DNA of 64,000 nt from NCBI GenBank assembly GCA_037127255.1, contig JBANSL010000019.1, forward strand, positions 16,577,001 through 16,641,000. Reading direction: 5' to 3'. This document shows positions 1 through 10,527 of this stretch, piece by piece (positions within the stretch are counted from its first letter, which is position 1; each line of letters starts with the position of its first letter). The notes beneath the pieces were generated by a model. That model ran no database searches. It saw only the letters and a list, made by a program, of their open reading frames with translations, and was not told the origin of the DNA. A program made the translations under genes and the position numbers. The DNA comes from Persicaria tinctoria. Taxonomy: Eukaryota > Streptophyta > Magnoliopsida > Caryophyllales > Polygonaceae.

Positions 1-979
1 TATTTAGGTCATGTGGAGCAATAATTGAAATAAGACATAATATGGCTTTTGTGAGGCATAAGCATAGGTAAGGCTAGGAATATAAACAATGAGCATTATA
101 TGGAAATATAAAGTCCTCCATCATCTTATCATGCAACATGTCAAAAGCAACTTCAAATTTTACCTCCTTCTATGATTTTCATAAAAATATGCACTTCATT
201 ATGACTTCCCTTTACTAGGCAATTTCATGCTATATCTCTAATGAATCCAATTTTGCATCGTCGAGTTCAATTAAAGCTTCCATGACATTGTTCAAAATTT
301 TAAATGGGGGTCATTTTCAAACTTTTGGAAATCATGCATATAAGCACATAAATCAATAATGCATTCCAAAATAGCCATGTAGCATTTCAAAGAAATAAAC
401 TTTAAACATGCACAAATAAATGTCGAATATGTCAAATATGCATGAAGTAAGCCCTTCCCCCACCCCATACTTAAAATTTACAGTGTCCCCACTGTATAAA
501 AATCAAATAAAAACAAGAGTAAAGGAAGGAACTCATAGGACAACACATCGAGGAAGGCGGATCTGGGTAGGTCGAGTAAAGGTAGGCTTGTCGATCTCGA
601 GTAGCCTCGTCTGCGTCTAGTGGTTTTCTGAAGTCGAGGAGCGTCTGATGCTTGTCGATGTCGAGTTGGCCTACTCGAGATCGAGTAGTGTCTGGGCTGC
701 TCCTCCTCGTCGCCGTCGACTTGGCCTTCGTCGATTTTGACTGTTTTTCAGGGGCTTCTTATTCCACTTTTCGCGATCCTTTTATGCTTGCCGACCTAAA
801 AGTGTTAGATTGCACACAAAACAAGACTATCCACTTAAAACATTCTAAAAGACATAAAACCCTAAAACAAAAAACAAAAACCAAAAACAAAAAAAAAGTT
901 CAAAAGTCCCAAAAATTCATAAAGTTTTATATACATGCTCTAGATTTTAGAGTCGCTAGGCCGACTTCTCCATTTGCGC
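1..979 (-). other. Copy A 3' non-coding region downstream of gag-pro
   Basis: No coding sequence is supported. Positions 1 to about 490 are nearly identical to 53378-53876 in copy C, which fixes them as internal 3' sequence of the same subfamily. A purine-rich block on the minus strand (AAGTATGGGGTGGGG, about 457-475) is shared by all three copies. Positions 570-720 are dense in TCGA-N2-TCGA dyads, matching 63130-63350 of copy B. Positions 840-900 are A-rich. Small open frames here have no recognisable domain. Confidence 0.7.
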
Positions 980-3700
980 TCAAGGACCATTATTGTGAGG
1001 CCTGCTCATGCTTGGCCCTTCTCCTGGATCATCTAGGTCCTGATGGTAGTATGCAAGCTCAGCTGATAGGTTGTTGCTTGCGTCATCTCCCTTTTCTTTC
1101 TTCTTTTTCCTTCCAGCTCTCAGTTTTCGCAGATTCTCTTGCCACGACGTCTTATCTCCCCTTAAATCATTCATAATTTTCTTTATGGACTGAGGAGGAG
1201 TAGGATTCATACCTGAACTTGCTTTTTCGGACCCAAAACAGAAATCTTTGGGCTTGGGGCTAGTCGACATCGAGTACAGCTGGTCGACTTCGAGTACAGG
1301 GACCCCATACTTAGGATCTTGGCAAGTTTCCGACTCTGTAGTGTTTGTCGACATCGACGAAGGCTTGTCGAGATCGAGTAGGTCTCCAGCGTCAGCACTT
1401 TCCCTCGATGTTTGCTTGGTCCCTCGGTTGCTGATGCTTTTCACCTCCAGCCATGAAATTTCCTCTTTTGCAGGGCCAAAAGAGAAATCCAAAACTTCAT
1501 CGCCTATGGTGAAGGTAAGCGATCTATTCTTGACACTAATTCTGGCATCTGCAGTAGCTAAGAATGGTCTACCAAGAATAATAGGGCTAGTAGGATCTTC
1601 AGCACAGTCTATGATAAGGAAATCAGCTAGAACAAAGAATTTACCAACCTGGACAGGGACGTTCTCAACTATACCTGTAGGGATGACTACTGTATTATTT
1701 GCCATGTATAGCTTGGCATCCACAGGTTCTATGCATCCTATCTTTACTTTCCTCCAGATGGATAAAGGCATGATGCTCACACTTGCTCCTAAATCGCATA
1801 GAGAATCATATTTATATTGTCCAAAACCCACAGTAACAGAAAACTTACCAGGGTCAGGTCTCTTTTCAGGGAAGTGGAGTACTTTGCATTCGCCTGCGAT
1901 CTCTGAGATGGATCGCTTCTTGCTTAGGATTTCCTTGAGAAATTTGACATATACAGGCATCTCTTGCAGGGCTTCTATAAAAGGAATAGAAACATTCAGT
2001 TCTTGCAGCATATTAACAAATCTAGTAAACCTACCTGCAGTGGGATCTTTTTGTGCTTTCGAAGGGAAAGGTAGTGGCTTTTTCAGTTTCGGAGCCTGAT
2101 TAGCTGTCGGAGGTGCTGCAGAGTCGTCGACGTCAGCCCGATGCTGCTCGTCGATCTCGACCACGGACTCGTCGACATCGAGTAAGGTGGTTGATCTGGA
2201 GTTGCTGGTATGCGCAGCGGGGTCCGAGCTCAGCTTCTGGTCTATGTCGAGTAGCGGCTTGTCGACATCGAGTACACCCTCCTCGAGATCGAGTTGCTGC
2301 TCTGCCTTGCTTTGCTGTTTTCCGACCTCTGGCTCGTGTAATTGATGTCCACTCCTGAGTTTGATAGCTGCGACGTGTCCGGTTTTCCCCTTAGGATTTG
2401 GTTCAGTTTGCCCAGGGAGTTGTCCGGACGGTCGTGGGATCTGTGCAGCGATTTGACCCATCTGCGCTTCTATTCCCCTTTTCCAGATGTCCAATTCTCC
2501 AAATTTTGTAGTGATGTTCTGGAATTGGTCGTTGATGGTGCCCTGATTCCGACGCATCTCCTCAAGGATCAGCTGTAGATCATCCTTCTTTTGATCCCTT
2601 TCTGGATGTCCTGGAGCTCTGTAGGGTGGGGGATTCCTAGGAGGACCCTGGTTCCACTGTGGTTGATAGAACCTTTGATCCCCCATGTGTCGATTTGGAC
2701 CCCCAGCGTAAGCTGCCTCCTCATGTGTTTCTGCCATCCTGACTTGCTCAGTGTGTGGGCACTCAGTAGTGGTGTGCCGCTGTGATCCGCATTCGATGCA
2801 AGGTTGGTTGACAGATAGATATTTGACTTGCTTAAGGAGCTTGCGATTCTGGTCTCTGTAGAACTGCTCCCTGACGTCTGGGTCAATCTCCTTTGCTGGC
2901 TCATAGAGTGGCATTGATGGTGCTGGCCTGGCGTAGGAGTTCTCCTCATAGTTTGTAGGAGCCCCATATTTATTGTCGTAGTTAGTGAGCTTTTCTAGCA
3001 CACCCCATGCGTCGCTTGGTGGCATCGTCAGATACTCATAGCGAGTATAATGGTTGATCCTATCCTTAGTAATTTGATCCAGAGAGTTGAAGAAGATCTC
3101 CTGGATGACGTAGGGTGGCTGTCCATGAGTAGGGCAAGATCGCAGCAGTTCTTTGTAGCGTTCCCATGCCTTTGCCAGTGGTTCCCCATGCTTCTGTTTG
3201 AAGGCGGTGATTTTCTGACGGAGAAGTGCTGTTTTGGCGGTTGAGAAGTATTTGTTCAGGAACTCTTGCTCTACTTGGGCCCAGGTGGTGAGAGATCTCG
3301 ACTTCAGCCCTTCAAGCCACTTCAGTGCAGGTCCAGCGAGAGACCAGCAAAAAGATTTCATCTTGACATATTCCAGAGTTGTACCTTCAGCAAGAGTATG
3401 ACACATATCATGAAAGTTAGTAATATGTTCAAGAGGGAACTCATTAAATTTGCCATAAAAAGCATTATTTTTAAGCTCTATCAAAAATTGAGTGCGAATT
3501 TCAAAAGAGTTATCAGGGATTAGAATCGCCGATTCAGGCACGACGAGAGCTGGATGCATATAATCCTCAGCAGTAGTTGGATATTGGGCAAGCTCAGCTT
3601 CTACTTTCCTTGCACGCTCAACTTCTTGTTCCCTCGCTGCCCTTTCATTGGCGATAGTGGTATCCTTTCCGGCTAGTTCCCTTGTAAGCCTTTCGATCAT
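980..3700 (-). CDS. Gag-protease polyprotein of Athila-like element, copy A
   Basis: Uninterrupted 906-aa frame. Residues about 60-290 are a retrotransposon gag domain (capsid-type, with WAQVEQEFLNKYF and a KITAFKQKHGEPLAKAWERY block). A cysteine/histidine cluster CIECGSQRHTTTECPH at about 300-315 resembles a zinc knuckle (CX2C, then H and C). A long linker rich in [LV][DE][IVL][DE] repeats follows at about 460-535. An aspartic protease-like domain carries CDLGASVSIMPLSIW at about 640-655; the usual D-S/T-G triad reads D-L-G, so the catalytic state is uncertain. ILGRPFLATADARI at about 715 is the conserved second half of the fold. The family start is probably about 115 bases upstream (MRRSGLPPE in copy B, near 3815), but here that stretch contains a frame disruption, so the first clean Met at 3700 is used. 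The frame ends at a stop with no pol downstream. Confidence 0.85.
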   Translation of the reverse strand: MIERLTRELAGKDTTIANERAAREQEVERARKVEAELAQYPTTAEDYMHPALVVPESAILIPDNSFEIRTQFLIELKNNAFYGKFNEFPLEHITNFHDMCHTLAEGTTLEYVKMKSFCWSLAGPALKWLEGLKSRSLTTWAQVEQEFLNKYFSTAKTALLRQKITAFKQKHGEPLAKAWERYKELLRSCPTHGQPPYVIQEIFFNSLDQITKDRINHYTRYEYLTMPPSDAWGVLEKLTNYDNKYGAPTNYEENSYARPAPSMPLYEPAKEIDPDVREQFYRDQNRKLLKQVKYLSVNQPCIECGSQRHTTTECPHTEQVRMAETHEEAAYAGGPNRHMGDQRFYQPQWNQGPPRNPPPYRAPGHPERDQKKDDLQLILEEMRRNQGTINDQFQNITTKFGELDIWKRGIEAQMGQIAAQIPRPSGQLPGQTEPNPKGKTGHVAAIKLRSGHQLHEPEVGKQQSKAEQQLDLEEGVLDVDKPLLDIDQKLSSDPAAHTSNSRSTTLLDVDESVVEIDEQHRADVDDSAAPPTANQAPKLKKPLPFPSKAQKDPTAGRFTRFVNMLQELNVSIPFIEALQEMPVYVKFLKEILSKKRSISEIAGECKVLHFPEKRPDPGKFSVTVGFGQYKYDSLCDLGASVSIMPLSIWRKVKIGCIEPVDAKLYMANNTVVIPTGIVENVPVQVGKFFVLADFLIIDCAEDPTSPIILGRPFLATADARISVKNRSLTFTIGDEVLDFSFGPAKEEISWLEVKSISNRGTKQTSRESADAGDLLDLDKPSSMSTNTTESETCQDPKYGVPVLEVDQLYSMSTSPKPKDFCFGSEKASSGMNPTPPQSIKKIMNDLRGDKTSWQENLRKLRAGRKKKKEKGDDASNNLSAELAYYHQDLDDPGEGPSMSRPHNNGP

Positions 3701-3875
3701 TTGCTCTTGTGTTTCAACGGCCGCTATGATCCTTTTGAGTTTAGAGTGGATGTGTAGGTAACGCTCTGGTTCGTCTAAGGCGTCAACTCAGGTGGTAGAC
3801 CAGAACGACGCATACACCTGCGAAGTAACTCAAAAGAAACGTGAGACTTAACTACCTAAGGCGCGAATGATTGCT

Positions 3876-3893
3876 TCCCCGGCAACGGCGCCA
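3876..3893 (-). other. Primer binding site, tRNA-Asp type (copy A)
   Basis: The minus strand reads TGGCGCCGTTGCCGGGGA, complementary to the CCA-extended 3' end of plant tRNA-Asp(GUC). It lies 3 bases from the LTR end (CAACA), as expected for minus-strand priming of reverse transcription. Confidence 0.9.
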
Positions 3894-4896
3894 ATTTGTT
3901 GATAGGAGGAAATCAAGACTTGCAATAATAAAATAGAAATAAATCATAGCAAACCAGATTCCGTCCCTTGTAAATAATTACAAGACCTCCTCCTGATGCA
4001 GCAGCGGGAAGTCAGGATCGATCCACGAGGAAGCGTGTCAGCGGATCCTAGGTAGCGATGGAAATCTCACGGTCAGAAGTCGACAACAGGGTCCTTGATC
4101 TCGACTAGGGTAGTCGACAGAAGATCGGACAGTCGAACACAGTGCAGCAGCAAGCACAGGGGCTCGTCGATATCGACTAGAGGCTACTTGATGTCGAGTA
4201 GAGTCCTCGTCGACTTCGCTTCATCTCGTCGAGTACCTGCACACAGAAGCTACAACGACTTTGGGTCGAAGATCAGTAGTCGAGATCGACGAGTGCTATT
4301 CGATCTCGAGTAGGACAGAAATTAAAACGAAATAAAATAAATGCAAAGGCTTTGGGATTTCGAACTAAACTTAATTTAAAAGGCTTCCAAGATTGGGGTT
4401 TGCAACAACGATAACCAAGCATGCATAAGGCAGAGATAAACAGATTATCATGTAAATCGCATCAAAGGACTAAGCTTTCGCCTTTTCCAACAATTAGACA
4501 ACTCTTTCAAGAAACCCTAATTGTCTCTACCAATTTTATGTTTATAATCCAAGTTGTTAACATGGATCTCCATTAGACGGGTAATAAACACATAAACAAG
4601 TAGGAAAATGCTCAAAACATGATAAAGGTCAGATCTTTACCTCAAACACGCATGGCTATCGCTGGGCTCGCCCCAACCCTAGAAGTGGGTGGACTACTCA
4701 CGCCTCATCGCAAACTCAGACATTGATTGAAAAGAAATAACAACTTGCATTAACTAAATTCAAAGCCTTTACAATCCTGGCAATCAACTCTCGTAAACTG
4801 CCAAAATCCTAAAACCTCTGAACTCCCTAAACCGTCTCTGTGGAACTACCTCTCTCTAACTGAAATTGAATGAATAAAACTGAGCCCCATGGGCTT

Positions 4897-4904
4897 TATT
4901 TATA
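4897..4904 (-). promoter_or_regulatory. Putative LTR TATA box (copy A)
   Basis: The minus strand reads TATAAATA within a block (GCTATAAATAAAGCCC) conserved in position in copy C (51775-51782) and altered to TTTAAATA in copy B (58938-58945). It is the best candidate for the U3 core promoter; transcription is inferred. Confidence 0.5.
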
Positions 4905-5335
4905 GCCTTCTATTCCTTGCTACTCAAGGATAGAATATCTATATCTATATCTAAAATTAGATCTAAAATGCTTAAGGATAAATAAAAGCGATAAAGAAAC
5001 TAAATCTAAATATATCTAAATTGTCTTAAGTGGATAAAGCTCTCCTTCATGATGTAACTTGATAAAATCGGATAGAATTCGGCCTTCTCGACTTCCTTCG
5101 TGCCCAAGGAATCCCAACTCTACTCGGACTGCTCACGTCGACGCGATTCCAGATGCTGTTCTACTCGACTTCGACAAGGGCTCGTCGATGTCGACTAGGA
5201 TTCGTCGTCGACTGGACTCCTCGGGTGACTCTGCTCGACAAGGCTCGGACATGGCTCTTGGGCGTCGTCGACCTCGACAAGGGTTCGTCTACATCGACTA
5301 CGTACTTCCCTTCCGCTAGAGCGAGTCGCTTCTTC

Positions 5336-5423
5336 CGCTGCAGCGAGTTCGTCGATCCGCATGTGCGAGAACCCCCTTTCGCTGGAGCAAGTTCGTCGAT
5401 CCGCATGTGCGAGAACCCCCTTC
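5336..5423. repeat. 44-bp tandem duplication inside LTR A
   Basis: Two near-identical 44-bp units begin at 5336 and 5380 (each starts CGCTG and contains GTTCGTCGATCCGCATG), with a degenerate third start at 5424. I did not find it in the other two LTR copies. Confidence 0.75.
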
Positions 5424-6012
5424 CGCTGGAGCGAGTTGGCGAGATCCGTCATCTTGGTGCATCCCGCTGGCAGCGAGGATTTCCGCGGCAGCGAGCGGTT
5501 CGCTGCAGCGAGTCTAGTCGCTGGCAGCGAATGCTGCCTGGTCGTCTTTGTCCTCGGCTTGTCTCCTCTTCTCGTCGACTCCGGGTGTGGCGCTGAGGAG
5601 TCGTCGATCTCGACTAGGGCTTGTCGAGATCGAGTAGGGCTCCGGAGCTGGGTTGGTCTGGCTCTCGACACTGCTCCTAGTTGACAAGGCCTATGCTCGG
5701 ACTTGCTCGTCTAGATCGAGTAAGGTCTACTCGAGATCGAGTAGCCTGGGCTCTCTGCTTGATTCGACTGGTTCCACTGCTTCTTTGACCTTGGACCTCT
5801 GTGGTGGTTTTCCGAGCTTTTCTGACCTTCCTTAGAGTTGCTGTATAACGTCTCGAATTCTGCAAATTTAAACAGAAACTAGTGTAGATTCCATAATTTG
5901 GCAAATAAATACAAACTACATAGATTCTGTACTATTTAAACCAATTGTATTTAATGTATGCAGAAAATGATATTAAAGTTACTGTAAAATATGGTAGATT
6001 TAGCTCACAACA

Positions 6013-6952
6013 TCTACTCGTTATTTCGTCTGATGATCACCAAGCCACTCTATTCATTGCTGCGCTCACAAAACAATTCCCAGTTAAGGACTTAGGTAAT
6101 TTACACTACTTTTTGGGAATTGAGGTTATCCGGGATGATTCAGGCTTCTATTTGTCCCAGTCCCGGTACATTCAGAATCTTCTTCTCCGGACGAACATGC
6201 ACAATTCAGGATCTGTAAGCACTCCCATGTCCCTGTCGTCCCCAACTGAAATAGCTCCTTTTGCTAATCCACTGTTGTACCAAAGCACTGTTGGTAGTTT
6301 GCAATACCTTGCGTTTACGAGGCCCGACATTTCCTTTGCGGTAAACAAGGTTTGCCAAGCTATGCACCATCCACAAGAACATCATTGGCAGGCTGTTAAA
6401 CGAGTCCTTAGATACCTTCATGCTACTTCTGATCTTAAATTTCATATATCTGCCGATGGAAATTCTCAACTGTAGGCGTTCTCCGATTCAGATTGGGCTG
6501 GTGACATTCTTGATCGCCGATCCACTGGAGCATATTGCATATTCCATGTTAACAACCTTATATCCTGGAGCTCAAAGAAGCAGGACACAGTTGCTCGCTC
6601 CTCGACTGAAGCCGAGTACCGCAGCCTAGCCACTGCCACATGTGAGACTTTGTGGATACAAGGCTTACTTGCCGAATTGCAAATCTTCCTTCATCAGCCT
6701 CCGGTTCTTTGGTGTGATAACCTTGGAGCTACATATTTGGCAGTCAATCCGGTACTCCATCACCGGATCAAGCATATTTCTCTCGACTATCATTTTGTTC
6801 GGGAAAGAGTCCAAGCAAAATCTTTACTAGTGGGATTCATTACATCCAAAGCTCAGATCGCAGACATCCTCACTAAGCCTCTCGCTTCACCTCGATTCCT
6901 TCAGTTGCGTCCCAAGCTTTGCTTGCACCAAGCTCGGAACGAGGGGGCATAG
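6013..6952 (+). pseudogene. Copia polyprotein 3' part: reverse transcriptase end and RNase H
   Basis: The frame opens directly at the Athila LTR junction with LLVISSDDHQA, the residues that normally follow the YVDD active site of copia reverse transcriptase, so the catalytic half lies beyond the Athila insertion. It continues through KDLGNLHYFLGIE and TRPDISFAVN to the RNase H domain ([28 protein letters not shown]). One in-frame TAG at 6473-6475 interrupts the frame just before SDSDWAGD; the sequence on both sides stays in the same frame. The final stop is at 6950-6952. The Met at 5945 lies in the Athila LTR and is not a real start. Confidence 0.85.
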
Positions 6953-7143
6953 TAATACAAGCCCAGTACCTTCCATTTATAGTCCATGTATTTAGGCCCA
7001 ATGTTTTTGTAACAATGAATATGCAGAAGAAGACAAATAGGAAGACTCTAGAGACAATACCTTTTGCTATCTACGTATAAGTAATGTATTAAGAAGCATT
7101 AATATAAATGAATAGAAAACCTTTTACATATGTACTTCAACAT
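6953..7143 (+). repeat. Putative 3' LTR of the interrupted copia element
   Basis: A purine run (GAGGGGGCA) overlaps the RNase H stop at 6941-6950, as a polypurine tract would. The following about 190 bases, ending near TTCAACA at 7143, have the size and position of a short copia 3' LTR. The other LTR is outside the window, so the boundaries are inferred. Confidence 0.45.
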
Positions 7144-7842
7144 CACCTTTTCACTATTCTATTCTATTCTCTAGTACATACTTATCTTTAGCCATGAACG
7201 TCGATAAGGATACATGAATATGGTGTTAAATTCATGTGAATATGATGTTATATAAAAGTGAATATGTTGTGATCGAACATCTTCACCAGATTATTAATAT
7301 ATATTATATACACTATTTATACAATAGACGCTAGACTTAATGGAATATTCAAATTTGTGTTTATTTTGTTTTTATTTTGGTATAAATATTCACCTTTGAA
7401 CAATTTTTAAGCATATTTTAATATAAAAAACATTCATCTTTTTAGGATGAAAATTAAGATAGGTTTAGGAATATTCAAATCAATCATACTAAATATTCAT
7501 TATATATACACATATTAAATATTAATTCAATAAAATTACGCATTTCGATTTAGACATCAATTATGAATAATTGACTAGTACAACAAATGGTGAGTCTTTT
7601 TTTTAGGAATTGTGGCGAAATGCTTAACCTTTCTTTTTTAATAAAATAGTTTTAGGTTTTGGGGAGAGCTAGAATTTCTTCTTAACCTTCATGTTCTAAT
7701 ATTTTTTTTTCATTCACATTGATCAGGGGAGAGATAATATAAATGACAAATTTGTAATTAAGTTTAAAATTTAAATGCCTTACATTATTAATAAGTGAGT
7801 ACAATGACACATGCATCTCCGATACCACGTTTTCTAATTTTC
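7144..7842. other. AT-rich intergenic stretch
   Basis: No coding frame, RNA gene or clear repeat is supported here. It is the target region of the LINE that follows. Confidence 0.6.
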
Positions 7843-7867
7843 AAAACAGGTATATATAGACACGAGA

Positions 7868-9294
7868 TCATTTTTGACCATCCTGGCGGATAATGTTACA
7901 AAGATTCCTGAAAAAAGGAAGACTAACATTATAATTGTCACTATTCTTAGCTATAAAATCAGCAGATTTGTTGGCTTCTTTGTAGCAGTGCTGAGCTTTT
8001 CCTGAACTAAAATCCTTTTGAAGCATTTGAATCTTCTCCACTACTTTTAGTATCTCCCATGGACTTGAATTCTGATCTTCAATTGCCTTGACAACTCCGA
8101 GACTATCTCCTTCAACGATGACCTTACTCCATCCTTTAGTACGGGCTATTCTAACCCTTTGCAGAAAGCAAGAGATTCTGTTAGGATTACAGATCTCTTA
8201 GGAACTTCTTCATAGAACATATCGACTACCTTTCCATTCCAATCTCTAACAATACCCCCAATGAGGCAAACACCCGATGGCTTAACCGAACTATCTACAT
8301 TGATTTTGTAGACAACCATTGAGGGTTTTGTCCATTTTACATTTCTACTTCTCTTACTTGTCAGTCTCTTGTTTTGACATTTTTGACTAACCCATTCATG
8401 TATACTATGGTTAGCTTTCCCTACCGTGTCTTCCAATTTGTCCAGTTTATTTCCTTTGAATATGACAGAGTTATGAAATTCCCAAATATGTTGCCATAAC
8501 ATACAAAGGCTTTCGAAATGAGTATTGTGTTTCCTAATGTATTGCATGTTTGTTGTTAACACGATAGGGTCATGGAATCCATGAAACCTGTCGTCACTAA
8601 TCTGTTCATATTTTGCTACTATCATTTTTGTGATCGGACACTTAAGAAGCAAATGGTCCGTGTCTTCGACCTCTGTATCACAGAGACTACACAAACTGGG
8701 AACTCTATTAAAGTATCTATTTAGTCGTTCCTTTGTTGCCAGGCTATCTGAGATGATTTTCCAAATAAAGTTATGCGTTCTTGGCGGCAATTGTAGCTTC
8801 CAAATCCAAGAACTATCTCCATCGGTTGGGGTTGTAATTGTAGTTTTATCAATACTTGATTTCGTATTATATAATCCTTCATTGTTATACTTCCAAATCA
8901 GCCTATCTTTGGCTACCCACGTAGGGATAACAACTTGATTGATCTGTTGCACTATGGCCTGAGGAAACAAGCAGGTAATTACACCCATATTCCATTTATT
9001 GTCGGTCGTAATTAAATCTGATACTTTCATATCCAGGTTATGGTTACTTTTGTATTGTTCAAGGTTTTCACCCTTCAACCACGGGTCAGACCACAAATTT
9101 ACGTTAGAGCCATCCCCAATGATCCAAAGGAGACCCTTATGGAATATTTCTTTTAACTGTAAAAGGCGACCAAACTGCCATGACGTGTTATGTATGTTTA
9201 AGTCCGTTATGCTACGATTTTGAAGGTATTTCTCTGTTATGACTTTTACCCAAATGTTTTCAGGGTTGGTGTAGATTTTCCAGAGTAGCTTCAT
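7868..9294 (-). pseudogene. LINE ORF2 C-terminal part: zinc-binding RT region and RNase H
   Basis: Open for 382 aa (9294-8146). It contains the reverse-transcriptase-associated zinc-binding segment (WIWKLQLPPRTHNFIWKI, then CSLCDTEVEDTDHLLLKCP) and the start of a plant-type RNase H (KINVDSSVKPSGVCLIGGIVRDW). The frame ends at a TAG at 8146. The RNase H continues in another frame (WSKVIVEGDS, ANKSADFIAKNS) to a stop at 7868, so one frameshift lies near 8150. Presence of RNase H places it among plant L1 elements that carry this domain. Confidence 0.8.
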
Positions 9295-9500
9295 CTGTAA
9301 TGCTATATTCTGATCCTCAGCTTTCCGGATACCAAGGTCGCCCTTGGTTTTTGGGTCACAGATTTTTTCCCAACTTATTAGAAGTCTGTAATTTTGTGAT
9401 TGAGTCTTGTTCCAGAAAAAATCCTTATTTATTTGATCAATTTTAGTTTAATATCCTTTTTGGTAATAGGAAACTTTGCATTAAGTAGTTAGTTTTCGAG

Positions 9501-10506
9501 CTAAGATTGGCTTTGATTAAAGCCATCCTTCTTGCTTGAGATATTGAACCAGATTTCCATTTTGGTAGTTGTTTTTTTAATATTTTGAAGAGAATCTTCA
9601 AAGACCTCATTATTTACACGCCCATTTAAGATTGGGATTCCCAGATACTTTTCCAATCCTGTAGCTAGGGAAATATTTATTTGTCGGGCCAAAAGCAAGG
9701 CCTTGGTTTGATTTACATTATTCGAGAACTGTATGGAACTATTGTTGTAATTTATGGGTAATCCTGACTGATTAGAGAAGTGATTTAGGATATTTTTAAT
9801 TGTATCAAGACTCTTATAAGAAGCTTTTGCAAAGATTAAGGTGTCATCAGCAAAAGTGAGGAGGGGAATTGGGGTGCTATTAGGAGAAATTTTTATACCA
9901 ACTAAAGCGTCGTCAAGTTGGGCTTCTCTTTGTAGTTGTCTTCCCAAATTTTCCATGACTATTATAAAGATATATGGAGCTAACGGGTCACCCTGTCGAA
10001 GGCCTCGCTCAGGTTTAAAAGGTTTTCCCGGATTGTTGTTAACAAGAACCGAGAACGTTGAGGTTGTGAGACTTTTCATAACCCAACCGATCCATTGGTC
10101 ATAAAATCCCAGTTTTTTAAGCGAAGCTTCAATGAAGCTCCAACTAAGCTTGTCATAGGCCTTTTCCATGTCCAATTTCATTGCCATCCAGCTCATCTTG
10201 CCCTTTTTTTTGTGGAAAGAATGAAAGATTTCATGCGCTATGAGAGTGTTGTCCTGGATTGATCTCCCTTGTACAAAAGCACCTTGAAAAGGGTTTATTA
10301 TACACGGGAGAATAGGTTTTAATCAGTTAGCTAAGATTTTTGTTATTGTCTTATAGATTGTATTACATAGACTTATCGGTTGATAATGGTGGATCGTGGT
10401 GGGGTTTTCTACTTTTGGTACGAGCGCTAGAAATGTTTGATTAATCTCAGTTAGGATCGAGCCAGAGTGAAAAAAAGCCTTGACAGCTTTACACACCGAA
10501 TCCCCA
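9501..10506 (-). pseudogene. LINE reverse transcriptase domain
   Basis: On the minus strand the region reads into the RT fingers (LVPKVENPTTIHHYQPISLC) and, after a TGA near 10322, through QGRSIQDN, the catalytic KLDMEKAYDKLSW, RGLRQGDPLAP and the FADDTLIF active-site loop. The YADD-type motif is FADD, as in many plant L1 elements. The uninterrupted part spans 9501-10196. The region between 9294 and 9501 is degenerate and links to the downstream RNase H part. Confidence 0.85.
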
Positions 10507-10527
10507 ACTGGAAAACAGGTATATATA

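Larger units (their letters stand above)
1..6012 (-). mobile_element. Athila-like Ty3/gypsy retrotransposon, copy A (3' end outside window)
   Basis: Reading on the minus strand from 6012 leftwards there is an LTR (6012-3897), a primer binding site matching the 3' end of plant tRNA-Asp, a gag-protease ORF, and about 1 kb of non-coding sequence that runs off the window at position 1. The tRNA-Asp primer and the long gag-aspartic protease frame are typical of the Athila/Calypso group of plant Ty3/gypsy elements (family knowledge). No reverse transcriptase, RNase H or integrase is seen in the visible part. The element lies inside a copia reverse-transcriptase gene whose remainder starts at 6013. 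Two more copies are in the window: C (50757-about 53888, minus) and B (57954-64000, plus). Confidence 0.85.
3897..6012 (-). repeat. 5' LTR of Athila-like copy A (about 2.1 kb)
   Basis: On the minus strand the LTR runs from TGTTGTGAGC (6012) to CCTCCTATCAACA (3897), giving canonical TG...CA ends. It aligns by eye with the LTRs of copies B (57954-59947) and C (50757-52650), notably the stretch before the primer site and the block around 4870-5050. It has many TCGA-N2-TCGA dyads (4083-4315, 5080-5300, 5590-5745), a 44-bp tandem unit (5336-5423) and a CAGCGAG-rich patch to about 5535. Open frames inside it (5059-5835) are by-products of this repeat structure, not genes. Confidence 0.85.
7843..10527 (-). 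mobile_element. L1-type LINE, 5'-truncated, with 16-bp TSD
   Basis: The 16-bp sequence AAAACAGGTATATATA occurs at 7843-7858 and 10512-10527 and brackets a minus-strand block encoding LINE ORF2 reverse transcriptase, a zinc-binding connection region and RNase H. The 5' end is truncated within the reverse transcriptase region, which is typical of target-primed reverse transcription. The 3' end lies about 10 bases after the RNase H stop (7868-7870) and has no A-tail, which is unusual. Confidence 0.8.

Noticed and set aside
5059..5835. Several overlapping Arg/Ser-rich frames in LTR A.
   Set aside because: They come from GC-rich TCGA and CAGCGAG repeats within the LTR, lie in competing frames on both strands and are not conserved in LTRs B and C.
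7843..10527. LINE RNase H and RT parts as two separate genes.
   Set aside because: Both lie in one orientation and order within a single 16-bp TSD, so they are parts of one broken ORF2.
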